A stretch of DNA of 64,000 bases from an uncultured Tenacibaculum sp. (GCF_947494125.1 NZ_CANLTU010000002.1:658968-722967), one strand, 5' to 3'. Counted from the stretch's first letter, positions 46,254 to 56,972 are shown. Numbers and translations: made by a program. Notes: generated from the letters alone by a model not told the origin.

Positions 46254-46780
46254 TGGAACATTTAAAGTATCCTATTGGCAAGCCCAATATTCCTGCTAAA
46301 ATTTCACCAAACCATATTTCTGAATGGCTTACAACTTTAGTAAAATTTCCGAAAAAATTAGAAGCTCTAGTTTGTAATTTATCAGAAAAACAATTGGATA
46401 CGCCATACAGAGAAGGTGGGTGGACTATAAGGCAAGTTATACATCATTGTGCTGATAGTCATCATAATTCTTATACTCGATTTAAATGGGCTTTAACTGA
46501 AAACAAACCAATTATAAAAGCATACTATGAAGATCGTTGGGCTGAATTATTTGATTCTAAGTCTGCTCCTATTGATTTATCTTTAAATTCTTTAAAGGCC
46601 TTACATGCAAAGTGGGTATATTTTTTAAATGGACTTACTGAAGATGATTTAAATACATTTTTTATTCACCCAGACGGGAACGAAGAAGTTGGTTTAAAAG
46701 AAAATATAGCAATTTATGCATGGCATTGTAACCATCATTATGCACATATTGAAAACCTAATAAAAAGGGAAAACTGGTAG
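46253..46780 (+). CDS. YfiT/BstA-like DinB-family metal-dependent hydrolase or transferase
   Basis: A 175-residue DinB-superfamily protein of the YfiT type. The family opening LKYPIGKPNIP is clear, and the three metal His come from RQVIHHCADSHHNSY and WHCNHHYAHI. B. subtilis YfiT is a bacillithiol transferase. Whether this organism makes bacillithiol cannot be told here. It overlaps the preceding lipoprotein stop by one base and meets the convergent LysE-type gene 2 bases later. Confidence 0.88.
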   Translation: MEHLKYPIGKPNIPAKISPNHISEWLTTLVKFPKKLEALVCNLSEKQLDTPYREGGWTIRQVIHHCADSHHNSYTRFKWALTENKPIIKAYYEDRWAELFDSKSAPIDLSLNSLKALHAKWVYFLNGLTEDDLNTFFIHPDGNEEVGLKENIAIYAWHCNHHYAHIENLIKRENW

Positions 46781-46782
46781 TT

Positions 46783-47397
46783 TTATAATAAAATTAAAAT
46801 TGCAATCCCTACAAAAACAATAATTTGTGCCCATTTTAGGTAAACACCTATTTGGGCATTCTTTTTTATTGATTCTGATATTGCTCCTGCTAAAATAGCA
46901 ATCGTAGAAAATATAATAAATGATGTAAGTATAAATAAACCTCCTAAAACATAGAATTGTAACACATTTGACAAACTATCTGAAAACAAAAATTGTGGAA
47001 AGAAAGCTAAAAAGAATATAGTTACTTTCGGATTTAAAACATTCATCCAAAATCCTTTTTTAAACAATTCAAATGTTGATTTTTTCTCTACATTCTCTGT
47101 TGAAAAAGCAATTTTAGCATCACTTTTATATACCTGATATGCCAAATACAATAAATATCCAGCTCCTAATAGTTTAATTACTAAAAACAGTTTAGGATTC
47201 TGATTAATAATTTCTGAAACTCCAAATGCTACTAAAGTAGTATGAATTATACACCCAGTCATTAAACCAGCAACTGTAGCTAATCCATATTTTTTACCAT
47301 TTACTATACTTTGTGTTAACACAAAAATATTATCAGGACCTGGAGAAAATGCTAACGTAGCCGTAGCCAAAACAAAAGAGATAAGGGTTTCAATCAT
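46783..47397 (-). CDS. LysE-family amino-acid exporter
   Basis: A 204-residue inner-membrane protein with six hydrophobic helices. The family signature is seen as LAFSPGPDNIFVLTQSIVNG near the N-terminus, followed by GYLLYLAYQVY and FWMNVLNPKVTIFFLAFFPQ. These are features of LysE/RhtB exporters of amino acids or homoserine lactones. Substrate unknown. It follows pyrD by 3 bases and is probably on the same transcript. Confidence 0.9.
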   Translation of the reverse strand: MIETLISFVLATATLAFSPGPDNIFVLTQSIVNGKKYGLATVAGLMTGCIIHTTLVAFGVSEIINQNPKLFLVIKLLGAGYLLYLAYQVYKSDAKIAFSTENVEKKSTFELFKKGFWMNVLNPKVTIFFLAFFPQFLFSDSLSNVLQFYVLGGLFILTSFIIFSTIAILAGAISESIKKNAQIGVYLKWAQIIVFVGIAILILL

Positions 47398-47400
47398 TTA

Positions 47401-48435
47401 TTAACTTTTAGCTAAAATAGCTTTATTGATTCTTTTTACCAAGCTCGGTCCTTCATAAATAAAACCCGTGTAAATTTGCACCAAATCTGCACCAGCATTA
47501 ATCTTATCTAAGGCATCTTTTTCTGAATGTATACCTCCTACTCCAATTATTGGAAATGCTTTATTAGAATTATCAGCTAAATACTTAATAACCTTTGTAC
47601 TTCTTTCTTTCACAGGTTGTCCGCTCAAACCTCCATTTCCAATTTCTTCTAATCGTTTTTTAGAAGCTTTTAAACCTCCTCTGTTTACAGATGTATTTGA
47701 TGCAATAACTCCATCAATTTTAGTTGTAGCAACTAATTCTATAATCTCGTCTAATTGTTGATTGTTTAAATCTGGAGCTATTTTTAATAAAATAGGTCTT
47801 TGTACAGCTTCTTTATTATTCAATTTTTGAACTTCTGTTATAAGCTCCTGTAAATATTCTACGTCATCTAATTTAGCATGACTCCCTACATTCGGGCAAC
47901 TTACATTCAAAACAAAATAGTCTACATAAGGATGTAAACCTTTAAAACACTCAACATAATCTTCAGTATAATTCTCTGGAGCTGTATTTGTATTTTTACC
48001 AATGTTACCTCCAATAATTATTTTTCCTTTATTCTTTTTTAATTGTTCTATTGCTGTTGCAAGTCCTTCATTATTAAATCCCATTCGATTAATAATTCCT
48101 TGGTCGTCTTTTAAACGAAACAATCTTTTCTTAGGATTTCCTATCTGTCCTTTTGGAGTTACAGTTCCAATTTCTACAAAACCAAAACCAAAATCAGCCA
48201 ACTCATTATATAACACAGCATTCTTATCAAAACCAGCAGCTAAACCTACAGGGTTTTTAAACGTTAATCCAAATAAATTACGTTCTAGCTTTTTATCATT
48301 TACTTGATACAAACCTCTAAACAAAGTTGAAACTAATGGTATTTTTGATAAAAACTTTACCAATGAAAAAGTAAAATAATGAATCTTTTCTGGATCGAAA
48401 AGAAAGAATATTGGGCGAATTATTAACTTGTACAT
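47401..48435 (-). CDS. pyrD: Dihydroorotate dehydrogenase (quinone), class 2
   Basis: Oxidises dihydroorotate to orotate in pyrimidine synthesis, using FMN and membrane quinone. The N-terminal amphipathic segment ([20 protein letters not shown]) marks the membrane-bound class 2. [38 protein letters not shown] with the catalytic Ser region, and [20 protein letters not shown] are all standard. Length 344 is usual. It follows pheT in the same direction, but a terminator lies between. Confidence 0.95.
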   Translation of the reverse strand: MYKLIIRPIFFLFDPEKIHYFTFSLVKFLSKIPLVSTLFRGLYQVNDKKLERNLFGLTFKNPVGLAAGFDKNAVLYNELADFGFGFVEIGTVTPKGQIGNPKKRLFRLKDDQGIINRMGFNNEGLATAIEQLKKNKGKIIIGGNIGKNTNTAPENYTEDYVECFKGLHPYVDYFVLNVSCPNVGSHAKLDDVEYLQELITEVQKLNNKEAVQRPILLKIAPDLNNQQLDEIIELVATTKIDGVIASNTSVNRGGLKASKKRLEEIGNGGLSGQPVKERSTKVIKYLADNSNKAFPIIGVGGIHSEKDALDKINAGADLVQIYTGFIYEGPSLVKRINKAILAKS

Positions 48436-48456
48436 AATTATATTAAATATAAAAAA

Positions 48457-48479
48457 AGCCCCAACATAATTGGAGCTTC
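48457..48479 (-). terminator. Intrinsic terminator of pheT
   Basis: AAGC-C-CCAA pairs with TTGG-A-GCTT (one mismatch). On the minus strand a TTTTTTT tract follows. It lies 5 bases past the pheT stop. Confidence 0.8.
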
Positions 48480-48483
48480 TGAA

Positions 48484-50916
48484 TTATCTTAAAACAGCTT
48501 CTAAATTCTTTTCAAATGTTTGCTGTAATTTTTTCATTATTTTATCAATTTGCTTATCTGCCAAAGTTTTATTCTCATCTTGTAAAACAAAACTTACTGC
48601 ATATGATTTTTTACCCTCAGGTAATTTATCTCCTTCATACACATCAAATAAATCAACTTCTTTTAATAACTTCTTTTCAGATTGAAAAGCTAAATTGTAT
48701 AATTCTTTAAATTCTACTTTAGCATCTAATAATAAAGCTAAATCTCTTTTAACAGCTGGGAATTTTGGTAAATCAGTAACTTTAATTTTCTTTTTCCCTA
48801 CAAAGGTCAAAATATTTTGCCAATTAAAATCAGCAAATAATACTTCTTGCTTAATAGAAAATTCTTTTAAAATTCCTCTTTTTACAACTCCAAACTCTAC
48901 TAATTTAGTTTTACCCAAACTTAATACTACACCTTCGGAAAATACATCAGTTTTTACTGGTGTTGTTTTTAACTTATCTAATCCTAAACGGCTTAAAATA
49001 TTCGTTATAATTCCTTTTAAATAAAAGAAATCTGAAGTTTGAGTTGAAGTTTTCCAACTTTCTTTAGTTCTATTACCAGTAACAAACAATGTTAAGTGCT
49101 TATCTTCTTGGTATCCACTTTCAAACTTATGATATGTTTTACCAAACTCATAAAACTTTAAAGCGTTATTTTTTCTATTAATATTATACGCTACAGATTC
49201 TAAGCCGCTAAATAATAATGATTGGCGCATAACCTTTAAATCATTACTTAATGGATTTAACATCTCTACATTAAATGCTGGATTTAAATTCTCTGATAAA
49301 GTTACATAATCTGCCTTAGTTAAAGAATTTGCCATCGTTTCATTAAATCCTAATGAAGTTAATTGATCTGCAACTATGTTCTCTATTTTAACTTCTTTAT
49401 CACTATCAAAAGATATAGAAGTATTTAATTTATGTGAGAATTCAATGTTATTATATCCGTAAACTCTTAAAATTTCTTCAATAATATCTGCTTCACGTTG
49501 TACATCAACTCTGTATGAAGGAATAGTTAATCCTAATCCTCCAGCAGTTTCACTGTTTATTTTTATTTCTAAAGAAGCTAAAATATTTTTAATTGTTTCT
49601 TTAGGAATTTCCTGTCCAATTAATCGATACGCATTATCATACGATAAGAATACTTGGAAATCTTCAATTTTTTCTGGATAAAAATCTAAAACATCAGAAG
49701 ACATTTTTCCTCCTGCATATTCCTCTATTAACAATGCTGCACGTTTTAATGCATACTTTGTTAAATTAATATCGATACCTCTTTCAAAACGAAAAGAAGC
49801 ATCAGTGTTTAAAGCATGTCTTTTAGCCGTTTTACGTACTGAAACTGGGTTAAAATAAGCACTCTCTAAGAAAATAGTCGTTGTATGTTCTGTTACTCCC
49901 GATTTAATTCCTCCAAAAACACCACCTATACATAAAGGGTTGTTATCAGCATCACAAATCATAATATCTTCAGATGATAATTCTCTTTCTACTTCATCTA
50001 GAGTTGTAAACTTAGTTCCTTGCTCTAAAGTTTTTACGACAACTTTATTTCCTTTTATTTTATTAGCATCAAAAGCGTGTAATGGTTGTCCTAATTCATG
50101 TAATACATAGTTTGTTATATCTACAATATTATTCTTAGGCACTATTCCTATTGCTTTTAATCTATTTTGAATCCACTCAGGTGATTCTTTTACTTCGATA
50201 TCGGTAATTGTAATTCCACAATAACGAGGAACTAAATTTTTATCTTCAATTTCAATATCAATTTTCTGAGTACGCTCATCAACATGAAAATCTGATACCG
50301 AAGGAGAAATTAATTCTAAGTTTATTCCTTGTTGAATTAACCCTGCACGTAAATCACGAGCAACACCAAAGTGACTCATTGCATCTGCTCTATTTGGAGT
50401 TAAACCAATTTCAAAAACATAATCTGTTTCAATATTAAAAACTTCCGAACAAGGAGTTCCTGGTGTTAAACTTTCATCTAAAACCATAATTCCATCATGA
50501 CCTTTACCTAAACCTAATTCGTCTTCGGCACAAATCATTCCATGGCTTTCCTCTCCTCTTATCTTTCCTTTTTTAATTTTAAAGCCTTCTCCTTTTTCAT
50601 CATATAAAATAGTTCCAACAGTAGCCACTGGTACTTTTTGACCTGCATCTACATTAGGTGCTCCACAAACTATTTGTACTGGATTACCATCACCTAAATC
50701 AACGGTAGTAACTTTTAGCTTATCGGCATTAGGGTGTTTTATGCAAGTTTTTACCTCACCTACTACTACACCATTTAAACTACCTTTAATACTTTCAACA
50801 GTTTCAATTCCTTCTACTTCAAGACCTAGATCTGTTAATAGTTCTCCAGTTTTTTCAGTTTCCCAATCTGTTTGTAAAAATTGTCGTAACCAATTATATG
50901 ATATCTTCATAATCAA
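48484..50916 (-). CDS. pheT: Phenylalanine--tRNA ligase beta subunit
   Basis: Beta chain of the alpha2beta2 enzyme that charges tRNA-Phe. Domains in order: N-terminal tRNA-binding OB fold (VVVGEVKTCIKHPNADKLKV), B3/B4 editing region (GITITDIEVKESPEW, HAFDANKIKGNKV), B5 (YRLIGQEIP), the core with NPLSNDLKVMRQSLLFSGLE, and a C-terminal anticodon-binding FDX-ACB domain (FPAVKRDLALLLDAKVEF). 810 residues, normal. pheS is not adjacent, as is common in Bacteroidota. Confidence 0.97.
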   Translation of the reverse strand: MIMKISYNWLRQFLQTDWETEKTGELLTDLGLEVEGIETVESIKGSLNGVVVGEVKTCIKHPNADKLKVTTVDLGDGNPVQIVCGAPNVDAGQKVPVATVGTILYDEKGEGFKIKKGKIRGEESHGMICAEDELGLGKGHDGIMVLDESLTPGTPCSEVFNIETDYVFEIGLTPNRADAMSHFGVARDLRAGLIQQGINLELISPSVSDFHVDERTQKIDIEIEDKNLVPRYCGITITDIEVKESPEWIQNRLKAIGIVPKNNIVDITNYVLHELGQPLHAFDANKIKGNKVVVKTLEQGTKFTTLDEVERELSSEDIMICDADNNPLCIGGVFGGIKSGVTEHTTTIFLESAYFNPVSVRKTAKRHALNTDASFRFERGIDINLTKYALKRAALLIEEYAGGKMSSDVLDFYPEKIEDFQVFLSYDNAYRLIGQEIPKETIKNILASLEIKINSETAGGLGLTIPSYRVDVQREADIIEEILRVYGYNNIEFSHKLNTSISFDSDKEVKIENIVADQLTSLGFNETMANSLTKADYVTLSENLNPAFNVEMLNPLSNDLKVMRQSLLFSGLESVAYNINRKNNALKFYEFGKTYHKFESGYQEDKHLTLFVTGNRTKESWKTSTQTSDFFYLKGIITNILSRLGLDKLKTTPVKTDVFSEGVVLSLGKTKLVEFGVVKRGILKEFSIKQEVLFADFNWQNILTFVGKKKIKVTDLPKFPAVKRDLALLLDAKVEFKELYNLAFQSEKKLLKEVDLFDVYEGDKLPEGKKSYAVSFVLQDENKTLADKQIDKIMKKLQQTFEKNLEAVLR

Positions 50917-50933
50917 TCTCTAATTTAAGCCCG

Positions 50934-50941
50934 CAAATTTA
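50934..50941 (-). promoter_or_regulatory. Possible -7 box for pheT
   Basis: Minus-strand TAAATTTG matches TAnnTTTG 18 bases before the pheT ATG, with the same flank as the box before rpsA. A -33 TTG is not evident. Confidence 0.45.
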
Positions 50942-51081
50942 CATAAAATAAAGGGAAATATCGAATTCCTTTTTAATAGCATTTACTTTACTGAGTGTTA
51001 ACGATTTGATAACATTGGAGTTTTTATAAAATTGTTTTTTTGCATCCCCCTCTTAAATTAATTAACATAACTTTTTTTTAA

Positions 51082-53643
51082 ATGAAAAAATTATTACCCT
51101 TCATTTTACTGATAGTTTCTATATCAGTATTTTCTCAAGTGCCACCTTATTATAACGATGTAAATTTAAATCAAACAAGTACAGCGTTGAAAAATGCTTT
51201 GGCTACTAAAATAATAAGTACGCATGCAACAAACTTGTCATATACACCTGGTGTTTGGGATGCTTTAAAACAATCGGATTTAGATCTAACTAATAATTCT
51301 AAAGTAGTTTTAATTTATGGATACAGTGATTCTGATGGAAACTATGTAACAGATAGAACTCGTAGTAAAGATGCCAATGGTGGTTCAGCTGGAACACAAT
51401 GGAATAGAGAGCATGTATACCCAAAATCTTTAGGAAACCCTAACTTAGGAACTTCTGGTGCCGGTGCAGATGCGCATCATATACGTCCTGCCGATATCTC
51501 TTTTAATTCACAAAGAAGTAGTAAAAAATTTGTTGCTGGTTCTGGTAACGCTGGTAATGCTTCAGGAGGATGGTATCCTGGAGACGAATGGAAAGGCGAT
51601 GTTGCTCGAATGATGATGTATATGTATTTACGTTATGGAAATCAATGTTTACCTAATAACGTTGCTATTGGCACCGCTAATTCTTCAGATAGTAATATGA
51701 TTAATTTATTATTACAATGGAATGCTGAAGATCCTGTATCTAATTTTGAAAAACAACGTAACCCTGTTATTCAAGGTTTACAAGGAAATAGAAACCCTTT
51801 TATCGATAATCCAGCTTTTGCTACTAAAATATGGGGAGGACCTCAAGCAGAAGATTTATTTGGAAACGGTGGTGGTTCTTCAGATACACAAGCTCCTTCA
51901 GTACCTTCAAATTTAACAGCTTCATCAATTACAGAAAACTCAGTTAATTTATCTTGGACTGCTGCTACTGATAATGTAAGTGTAGTTGGTTATGATGTAT
52001 ATAGAGGAACTACTAAATTAGGAACAGCAACAACAACTTCTTATAGTGCAACTGGGTTAACAGCTTCTACAGCGTATTCATTTTCTGTAAAAGCAAAAGA
52101 TGCTGCAAATAATATTTCTGCAGCTAGTAATACAGTAAGTATAACTACTTCTTCTACTCCATCTTCAGGAACTGCTTCTGATATATTAATTTCTGAATAT
52201 GTAGAAGGTTCTTCTAACAATAAAGCTTTAGAAATAGCTAACTATACTGGAGCTACAATTAACTTATCTAGTTACTCTTTAAAGAAAGCTTCTAATGGAG
52301 GGGGGTGGACAAGTACTTTAAACTTAACTGGTCAGTTAACAAACGGAAAAGTATATGTAATTGCACATAGTAGTGCTTCTACAACTATTAAGAATAAAGC
52401 TCAATTAACAAATACGAGTATCTTATCTTTTAACGGTAATGATGCTGTAGGTTTGTTTAAAGGAAATACACTTATTGATTTAATTGGTAACCCGAACAGT
52501 TCTTCTTCATTTGCTCAAGACAAAACATTACAAAGAAAATCATCGGTTAATTCTCCAAATTCTAATTACACTACTTCAGAATGGAATGTACTTTCTAAAG
52601 ACACTTTTAGTGGTTTAGGAAATCACACTTTTGATGGAGAAAGTATTAGTGATACTGTTGCCCCAACTGCTCCTTCTAGTTTAACAACTTCGTCTGTAAC
52701 ACAAACTTCTGCAAACTTATCATGGAATGCTTCAACAGATAATACCGCTGTTACAAGTTACGATGTATATAAAGGAAGTTCAAAAATAGCTACAGTTACA
52801 AGTACAAATTATTCAGTTACTGGATTAACAGCTTCAACAAACTATACTTTTTCTATAAAAGCAAAGGATGCTTCTGGTAATATTTCTACAGCAAGCAATG
52901 TAGTTGGTATTACTACAAAATCTATTACAGTTACTTATTGTGCTTCTAAAGGAACTAACTCAAGTTATGAATATATAGACAACGTTGCTATAGGTGGTAT
53001 ATCAAATGTAACTTCTTCTAATGCTGGTTATGGCAACTTTACTACACAAACTGGTAATTTAGGATATGGAAATAATACTATTATAGTAAGTGCTGGTTTT
53101 GCTAGTACTTCTTATACTGAGTTCTGGAAAGTATGGATTGATTTTAATAAAAACGGAACTTTTGAAAGTAATGAAGAAGTAGTAAGTGGATCTTCGTCTA
53201 GTGCAGGAAACTTATCATATAACTTTACTGTTCCTTCTTCAGCATTAACTGGTAAAACAAGAATGCGTGTTTCTATGAAATGGGATGCAGCTCCTACTTC
53301 TTGTGAAACAATTTCTTATGGTGAAGTTGAAGATTATTCAGTTAATATTGGAAACAGTGCTAAAAACACGAACAATACAATTGTAGCTGATGGACAATTA
53401 GGAAATGAAGCTTCTATATTTAGTGCTGCTATCTCTCCAAATCCAGCTGTAAACTTTATTAAAATACAAATGGCAGACAACAGAGACGCTAATTTTAAGA
53501 TAACCAACATTATAGGTCAAAAAGTATTATTTGGAAAAGTAAATCATGCAAACATTAATGTTTCTAATTTAAACAATGGAATGTATATTTTAGAAGTAAA
53601 TGATGGACAACGTTCATTTACTAAAAAATTCATTAAAAAGTAA
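51082..53643 (+). CDS. Secreted endonuclease I with FN3, lamin-tail, GEVED and type IX sorting domain
   Basis: An 853-residue exported nuclease. Signal peptide (MKKLLPFILLIVSISVFS); endonuclease I domain (about 20-265) with NREHVYPKSLG and DAHHIRPAD...NSQRSSKKF; a fibronectin III domain (about 270-360); a lamin-tail domain (LISEYVEGSSNNKALEIANY, about 365-520); a second FN3 (about 525-615); a GEVED domain with SYGEVEDYSVNI; and a type A type IX sorting domain ending KKFIKK. It probably degrades extracellular DNA. A close paralogue follows. An imperfect promoter (TTG at 51015, TTTTTTTG at 51035) lies upstream. Confidence 0.92.
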   Translation: MKKLLPFILLIVSISVFSQVPPYYNDVNLNQTSTALKNALATKIISTHATNLSYTPGVWDALKQSDLDLTNNSKVVLIYGYSDSDGNYVTDRTRSKDANGGSAGTQWNREHVYPKSLGNPNLGTSGAGADAHHIRPADISFNSQRSSKKFVAGSGNAGNASGGWYPGDEWKGDVARMMMYMYLRYGNQCLPNNVAIGTANSSDSNMINLLLQWNAEDPVSNFEKQRNPVIQGLQGNRNPFIDNPAFATKIWGGPQAEDLFGNGGGSSDTQAPSVPSNLTASSITENSVNLSWTAATDNVSVVGYDVYRGTTKLGTATTTSYSATGLTASTAYSFSVKAKDAANNISAASNTVSITTSSTPSSGTASDILISEYVEGSSNNKALEIANYTGATINLSSYSLKKASNGGGWTSTLNLTGQLTNGKVYVIAHSSASTTIKNKAQLTNTSILSFNGNDAVGLFKGNTLIDLIGNPNSSSSFAQDKTLQRKSSVNSPNSNYTTSEWNVLSKDTFSGLGNHTFDGESISDTVAPTAPSSLTTSSVTQTSANLSWNASTDNTAVTSYDVYKGSSKIATVTSTNYSVTGLTASTNYTFSIKAKDASGNISTASNVVGITTKSITVTYCASKGTNSSYEYIDNVAIGGISNVTSSNAGYGNFTTQTGNLGYGNNTIIVSAGFASTSYTEFWKVWIDFNKNGTFESNEEVVSGSSSSAGNLSYNFTVPSSALTGKTRMRVSMKWDAAPTSCETISYGEVEDYSVNIGNSAKNTNNTIVADGQLGNEASIFSAAISPNPAVNFIKIQMADNRDANFKITNIIGQKVLFGKVNHANINVSNLNNGMYILEVNDGQRSFTKKFIKK

Positions 53644-53665
53644 TTTATACAATTCAATAAATATT

Positions 53666-53694
53666 AAAGCCTTGTCAATTTTTGATGAGGCTTT
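53666..53694 (+). terminator. Possible terminator between the two nuclease genes
   Basis: AAAGCCT...AGGCTTT stem with an imperfect inner part, 22 bases past the first nuclease stop. The T-tract is poor. Confidence 0.6.
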
Positions 53695-53762
53695 CACTAT
53701 TTTAATACATATTTATCAATAATAATGTTAATAACTTACCAATCCTTAACATTTAGGTAACA

Positions 53763-53792
53763 TTGAATCGTGTTAAAAATGTGTTAATTTTG
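53763..53792 (+). promoter_or_regulatory. Bacteroidota-type promoter of the second nuclease gene
   Basis: TTG at 53763-53765, a 19-base spacer, then TAATTTTG at 53785-53792: a full match to TTG-N19-TAnnTTTG. It predicts a start near 53799 and a leader of about 25 bases. It is the best promoter match in the window. Confidence 0.72.
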
Positions 53793-53823
53793 CAAAACCT
53801 TACATAACGTTAAATCCCAAACA

Positions 53824-56800
53824 ATGAAAAGACTATTACCCTTCGTTTTTCTGATAGCGTCGTTATCAGTTTTCTCACAGCAAATACCTTCTTATTATAA
53901 TGATGTAAATATGAACCAAGCAGGAACAGCATTAAAAGATGCTTTAGCTGTTAAAATCATAGGTTCACATACATCTATTTTGACTTATACACCAGGTGTT
54001 TGGAATGCTTTAAAACAAACAGATATAGATCCAACAGATAATACAAGAGTTGTATTAATATATGGTTGGAATGATACTGATTCTGATATTACAAACGATC
54101 GTACTAGAGGAAAAGATAACCACGGAGGTGGTTCTGGAGTATGGAATCGTGAGCATGTATATTCAAAATCATTAGCCAACCCTAATTTAGGAACAACAGG
54201 TCCTGGTGCAGATGCCCATAACTTAAGACCTTGTGATGCACAAAGAAATTCATCTCGTAGCAATCGTAAATTTGCTTCAGGTTCAGGAAATTCTGGAGCT
54301 ACAGCTCAAGGAAATTGGTATCCAGGTGATGAATGGAAAGGTGATGTTGCACGTATGATGATGTACATGTACTTACGTTACGGTAATCAATCTCTACCAA
54401 CTGGGGTTGGAGTTGGAAATACAGTAGCTACAGATCCAAATATGATCGATTTATTTTTACAATGGAATGCAGAAGATCCTGTATCTGATCTAGAAAAACA
54501 GCGTAACCCTGTATTAGAACAATTACAAGGAAATCGTAATCCATTTGTAGACAACCCAGCTTTTGCAACGCAAATTTGGGGTGGTCCACAAGCAGAAGAC
54601 CTATTTGGTAATGGTGGAGGAAATACCGACACACAAGCTCCTACTGCTCCATCTGGATTAGTTGCTTCAAATATTACACAAACTACTGTAGATTTAGCTT
54701 GGACTGCTGCTACAGACAATACTGCAGTTACTGGATATAATATCTATAACGGTAGCACACAAGTTGCTACAACAACAAATACAAACACTACTGTTTCTAA
54801 TTTAACTGCTGGTACTTCATATAATTTTACTGTAAAAGCATTCGATGCTGCTGCTAATGTTTCTATAGCCAGTAACGCTGTTAGTGTAACTACAACTAGT
54901 GGTGGTTCTGGAGGAAACGGTACTGCGACAGAATTATTATTTTCTGAATATGTTGAAGGATCATCATATAACAAAGCTATTGAAATTGCTAACTTTACAG
55001 GAGCAACTGTAGATTTAAGTGGCTACTCTATTAAAAAAGCTACCAATGGTGGTGGTTCTTGGTCTAATACGCTAACATTAACTGGACAATTAGACAATGG
55101 TAAAGTATATGTTATTGCACACAACAGTGCTTCTACAACAATAAAAAACAAAGCTCAATTAACAAATAGTTCAGTAATGAACTTTAATGGTAATGATGCC
55201 ATTGCTTTATTTAAAGGTAGTACTTTAATTGACCTAATAGGTGATCAAAATAGCAGTGCTAATTTTGGGAAAGATCAAACTTTCCAAAGAAAATCTTCTA
55301 TTACATCACCAAATACAACTTATACAGTAGCAGAATGGGACATCTTAGCTAAAGATACCTTTAGTGGTTTAGGAGATCATTCTATCGATGGAGGTTCAAC
55401 TGCTGATACTACAGCTCCAACTGCACCTTCTAGCTTAGTTACTTCTAACTTAACACAAACTACAGTAAATTTAGCTTGGACAGCTGCTACTGATAATGTA
55501 GGAGTTACAGGGTATGAAGTATATCAAAACGATACCAAAGTAGCTACAGTAACAACAGTATCTTATGCTGTTACTGGATTAACTGCAGATACTGCTTACA
55601 ATTATTCTATTAAAGCCATAGATGCTGCTGGAAATATTTCTGCTTTAAGTAATAAAGTATTTATTACAACATTGCCTACTCCTGATACTACTGCTCCATC
55701 TGCTCCAAGTAGTTTAGCTGTTTCTAATGTAACACAAACTACAGTAGATTTAGCTTGGACAGCTTCTACTGACAATATTGGAGTTACAGGTTATGATATA
55801 TACAACGGTAGCACTAAAATAGCAACAGTTACCACTACAAGTTATTCTGTTACTGGATTAACAGCTGCAACAAACTATACCTTTTCAGTAAAAGCTAAAG
55901 ATGCTGCTGGAAATATTTCAACTGCTAGTAATGTAGTTGGTGTTACTACTAAATCTAATGTTGATGCAACTGCACCTACTGCTCCAAGTAGTTTAGTTGC
56001 TTCTAATGTAACACAAACAAGTGTTAATTTAGCTTGGACAGCTTCTACTGACAATGTTGGAGTTACAGGTTATGACATATACAACGGTAGTACTAAAATA
56101 ACAACAGTTACTAGTACTAACTATACTGTTACGAGTTTAACAGCTGCAACAAACTATACCTTTTCTGTAAAAGCAAAAGATGCTGCTGGTAATATCTCAA
56201 CTGCTAGTAATGTAGTTGGAGTTACTACACAAGCTTCTACAATTACTTATTGCGATTCTAAAGGAAACAATGTTAATTATGAATATATTGATAATGTAGC
56301 AATTGGTGGAATTTCAAACGTTACTTCTGCAAATGGAGGATATGGTGATTTTACTTCTCAAACTGGCAATATCTCTATAGGTAACAATACAATTGTTCTA
56401 AGTGCTGGTTTCGCTAGTTCTTCTTATACTGAATACTGGAAAGTATGGATTGATTTTAACAGAAATGGAACTTTTGAAACTTCTGAAGAAGTAGTAACTG
56501 GATCTTCATCTAGTGCAGGAAACTTATCGTATAATTTCACGGTACCATCTTCAGTAACAACAGGAACAACAAGAATGCGTGTTTCTATGAAATGGAATGC
56601 TGCACCAACTGCTTGTGAAACGATTTCATATGGTGAAGTTGAAGACTATACTGTAAACATTAGCTCTTCATCTAAAGTTATGACAACTGTTCATATTGAT
56701 GGTGAATTAGGAAATGAAGAACCTATATTCAATGCTAAAGTATACCCTAATCCATCTGTAGATTATATTGTTTTAAAACTTGCAGATAGTAGAGAAGCTT

Positions 56801-56949
56801 TTTATAAAATTACAAATTATGTAGGTCAAACTGTAATGCAGGGCAAAATTGACAGACAAATAGATATACGTGACTTAAATACAGGAATGTACATTATAGA
56901 GGTAAATGATAACCAAAGATCATTTACCAAGAAGTTTATGAAAAAGTAA
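53824..56949 (+). CDS. Secreted endonuclease I paralogue with four FN3 domains and type IX sorting domain
   Basis: A 1041-residue paralogue of the preceding protein with the same order of domains but more FN3 units. Signal peptide (MKRLLPFVFLIASLSVFS), endonuclease I (NREHVYSKSLA; DAHNLRPCD, which carries the Asn found in E. coli EndA), one FN3, a lamin-tail domain (LLFSEYVEGSSYNKAIEIAN), three FN3 in a row (about 528-800), GEVED, and a type A sorting domain ending KKFMKK. The last two FN3 units repeat at a 279-bp period in the DNA. It has its own promoter and terminator. Confidence 0.92.
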   Translation: MKRLLPFVFLIASLSVFSQQIPSYYNDVNMNQAGTALKDALAVKIIGSHTSILTYTPGVWNALKQTDIDPTDNTRVVLIYGWNDTDSDITNDRTRGKDNHGGGSGVWNREHVYSKSLANPNLGTTGPGADAHNLRPCDAQRNSSRSNRKFASGSGNSGATAQGNWYPGDEWKGDVARMMMYMYLRYGNQSLPTGVGVGNTVATDPNMIDLFLQWNAEDPVSDLEKQRNPVLEQLQGNRNPFVDNPAFATQIWGGPQAEDLFGNGGGNTDTQAPTAPSGLVASNITQTTVDLAWTAATDNTAVTGYNIYNGSTQVATTTNTNTTVSNLTAGTSYNFTVKAFDAAANVSIASNAVSVTTTSGGSGGNGTATELLFSEYVEGSSYNKAIEIANFTGATVDLSGYSIKKATNGGGSWSNTLTLTGQLDNGKVYVIAHNSASTTIKNKAQLTNSSVMNFNGNDAIALFKGSTLIDLIGDQNSSANFGKDQTFQRKSSITSPNTTYTVAEWDILAKDTFSGLGDHSIDGGSTADTTAPTAPSSLVTSNLTQTTVNLAWTAATDNVGVTGYEVYQNDTKVATVTTVSYAVTGLTADTAYNYSIKAIDAAGNISALSNKVFITTLPTPDTTAPSAPSSLAVSNVTQTTVDLAWTASTDNIGVTGYDIYNGSTKIATVTTTSYSVTGLTAATNYTFSVKAKDAAGNISTASNVVGVTTKSNVDATAPTAPSSLVASNVTQTSVNLAWTASTDNVGVTGYDIYNGSTKITTVTSTNYTVTSLTAATNYTFSVKAKDAAGNISTASNVVGVTTQASTITYCDSKGNNVNYEYIDNVAIGGISNVTSANGGYGDFTSQTGNISIGNNTIVLSAGFASSSYTEYWKVWIDFNRNGTFETSEEVVTGSSSSAGNLSYNFTVPSSVTTGTTRMRVSMKWNAAPTACETISYGEVEDYTVNISSSSKVMTTVHIDGELGNEEPIFNAKVYPNPSVDYIVLKLADSREAFYKITNYVGQTVMQGKIDRQIDIRDLNTGMYIIEVNDNQRSFTKKFMKK

Positions 56950-56972
56950 TTTGTTTAATTATTTAATTTCGG

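Noticed and set aside
54387..54719. Minus-strand ORF of 110 codons inside the second nuclease gene
   Set aside because: It is antisense to a domain-complete gene; its Cys/Pro/Val content is the complement of the Thr/Ala-rich FN3 coding DNA.
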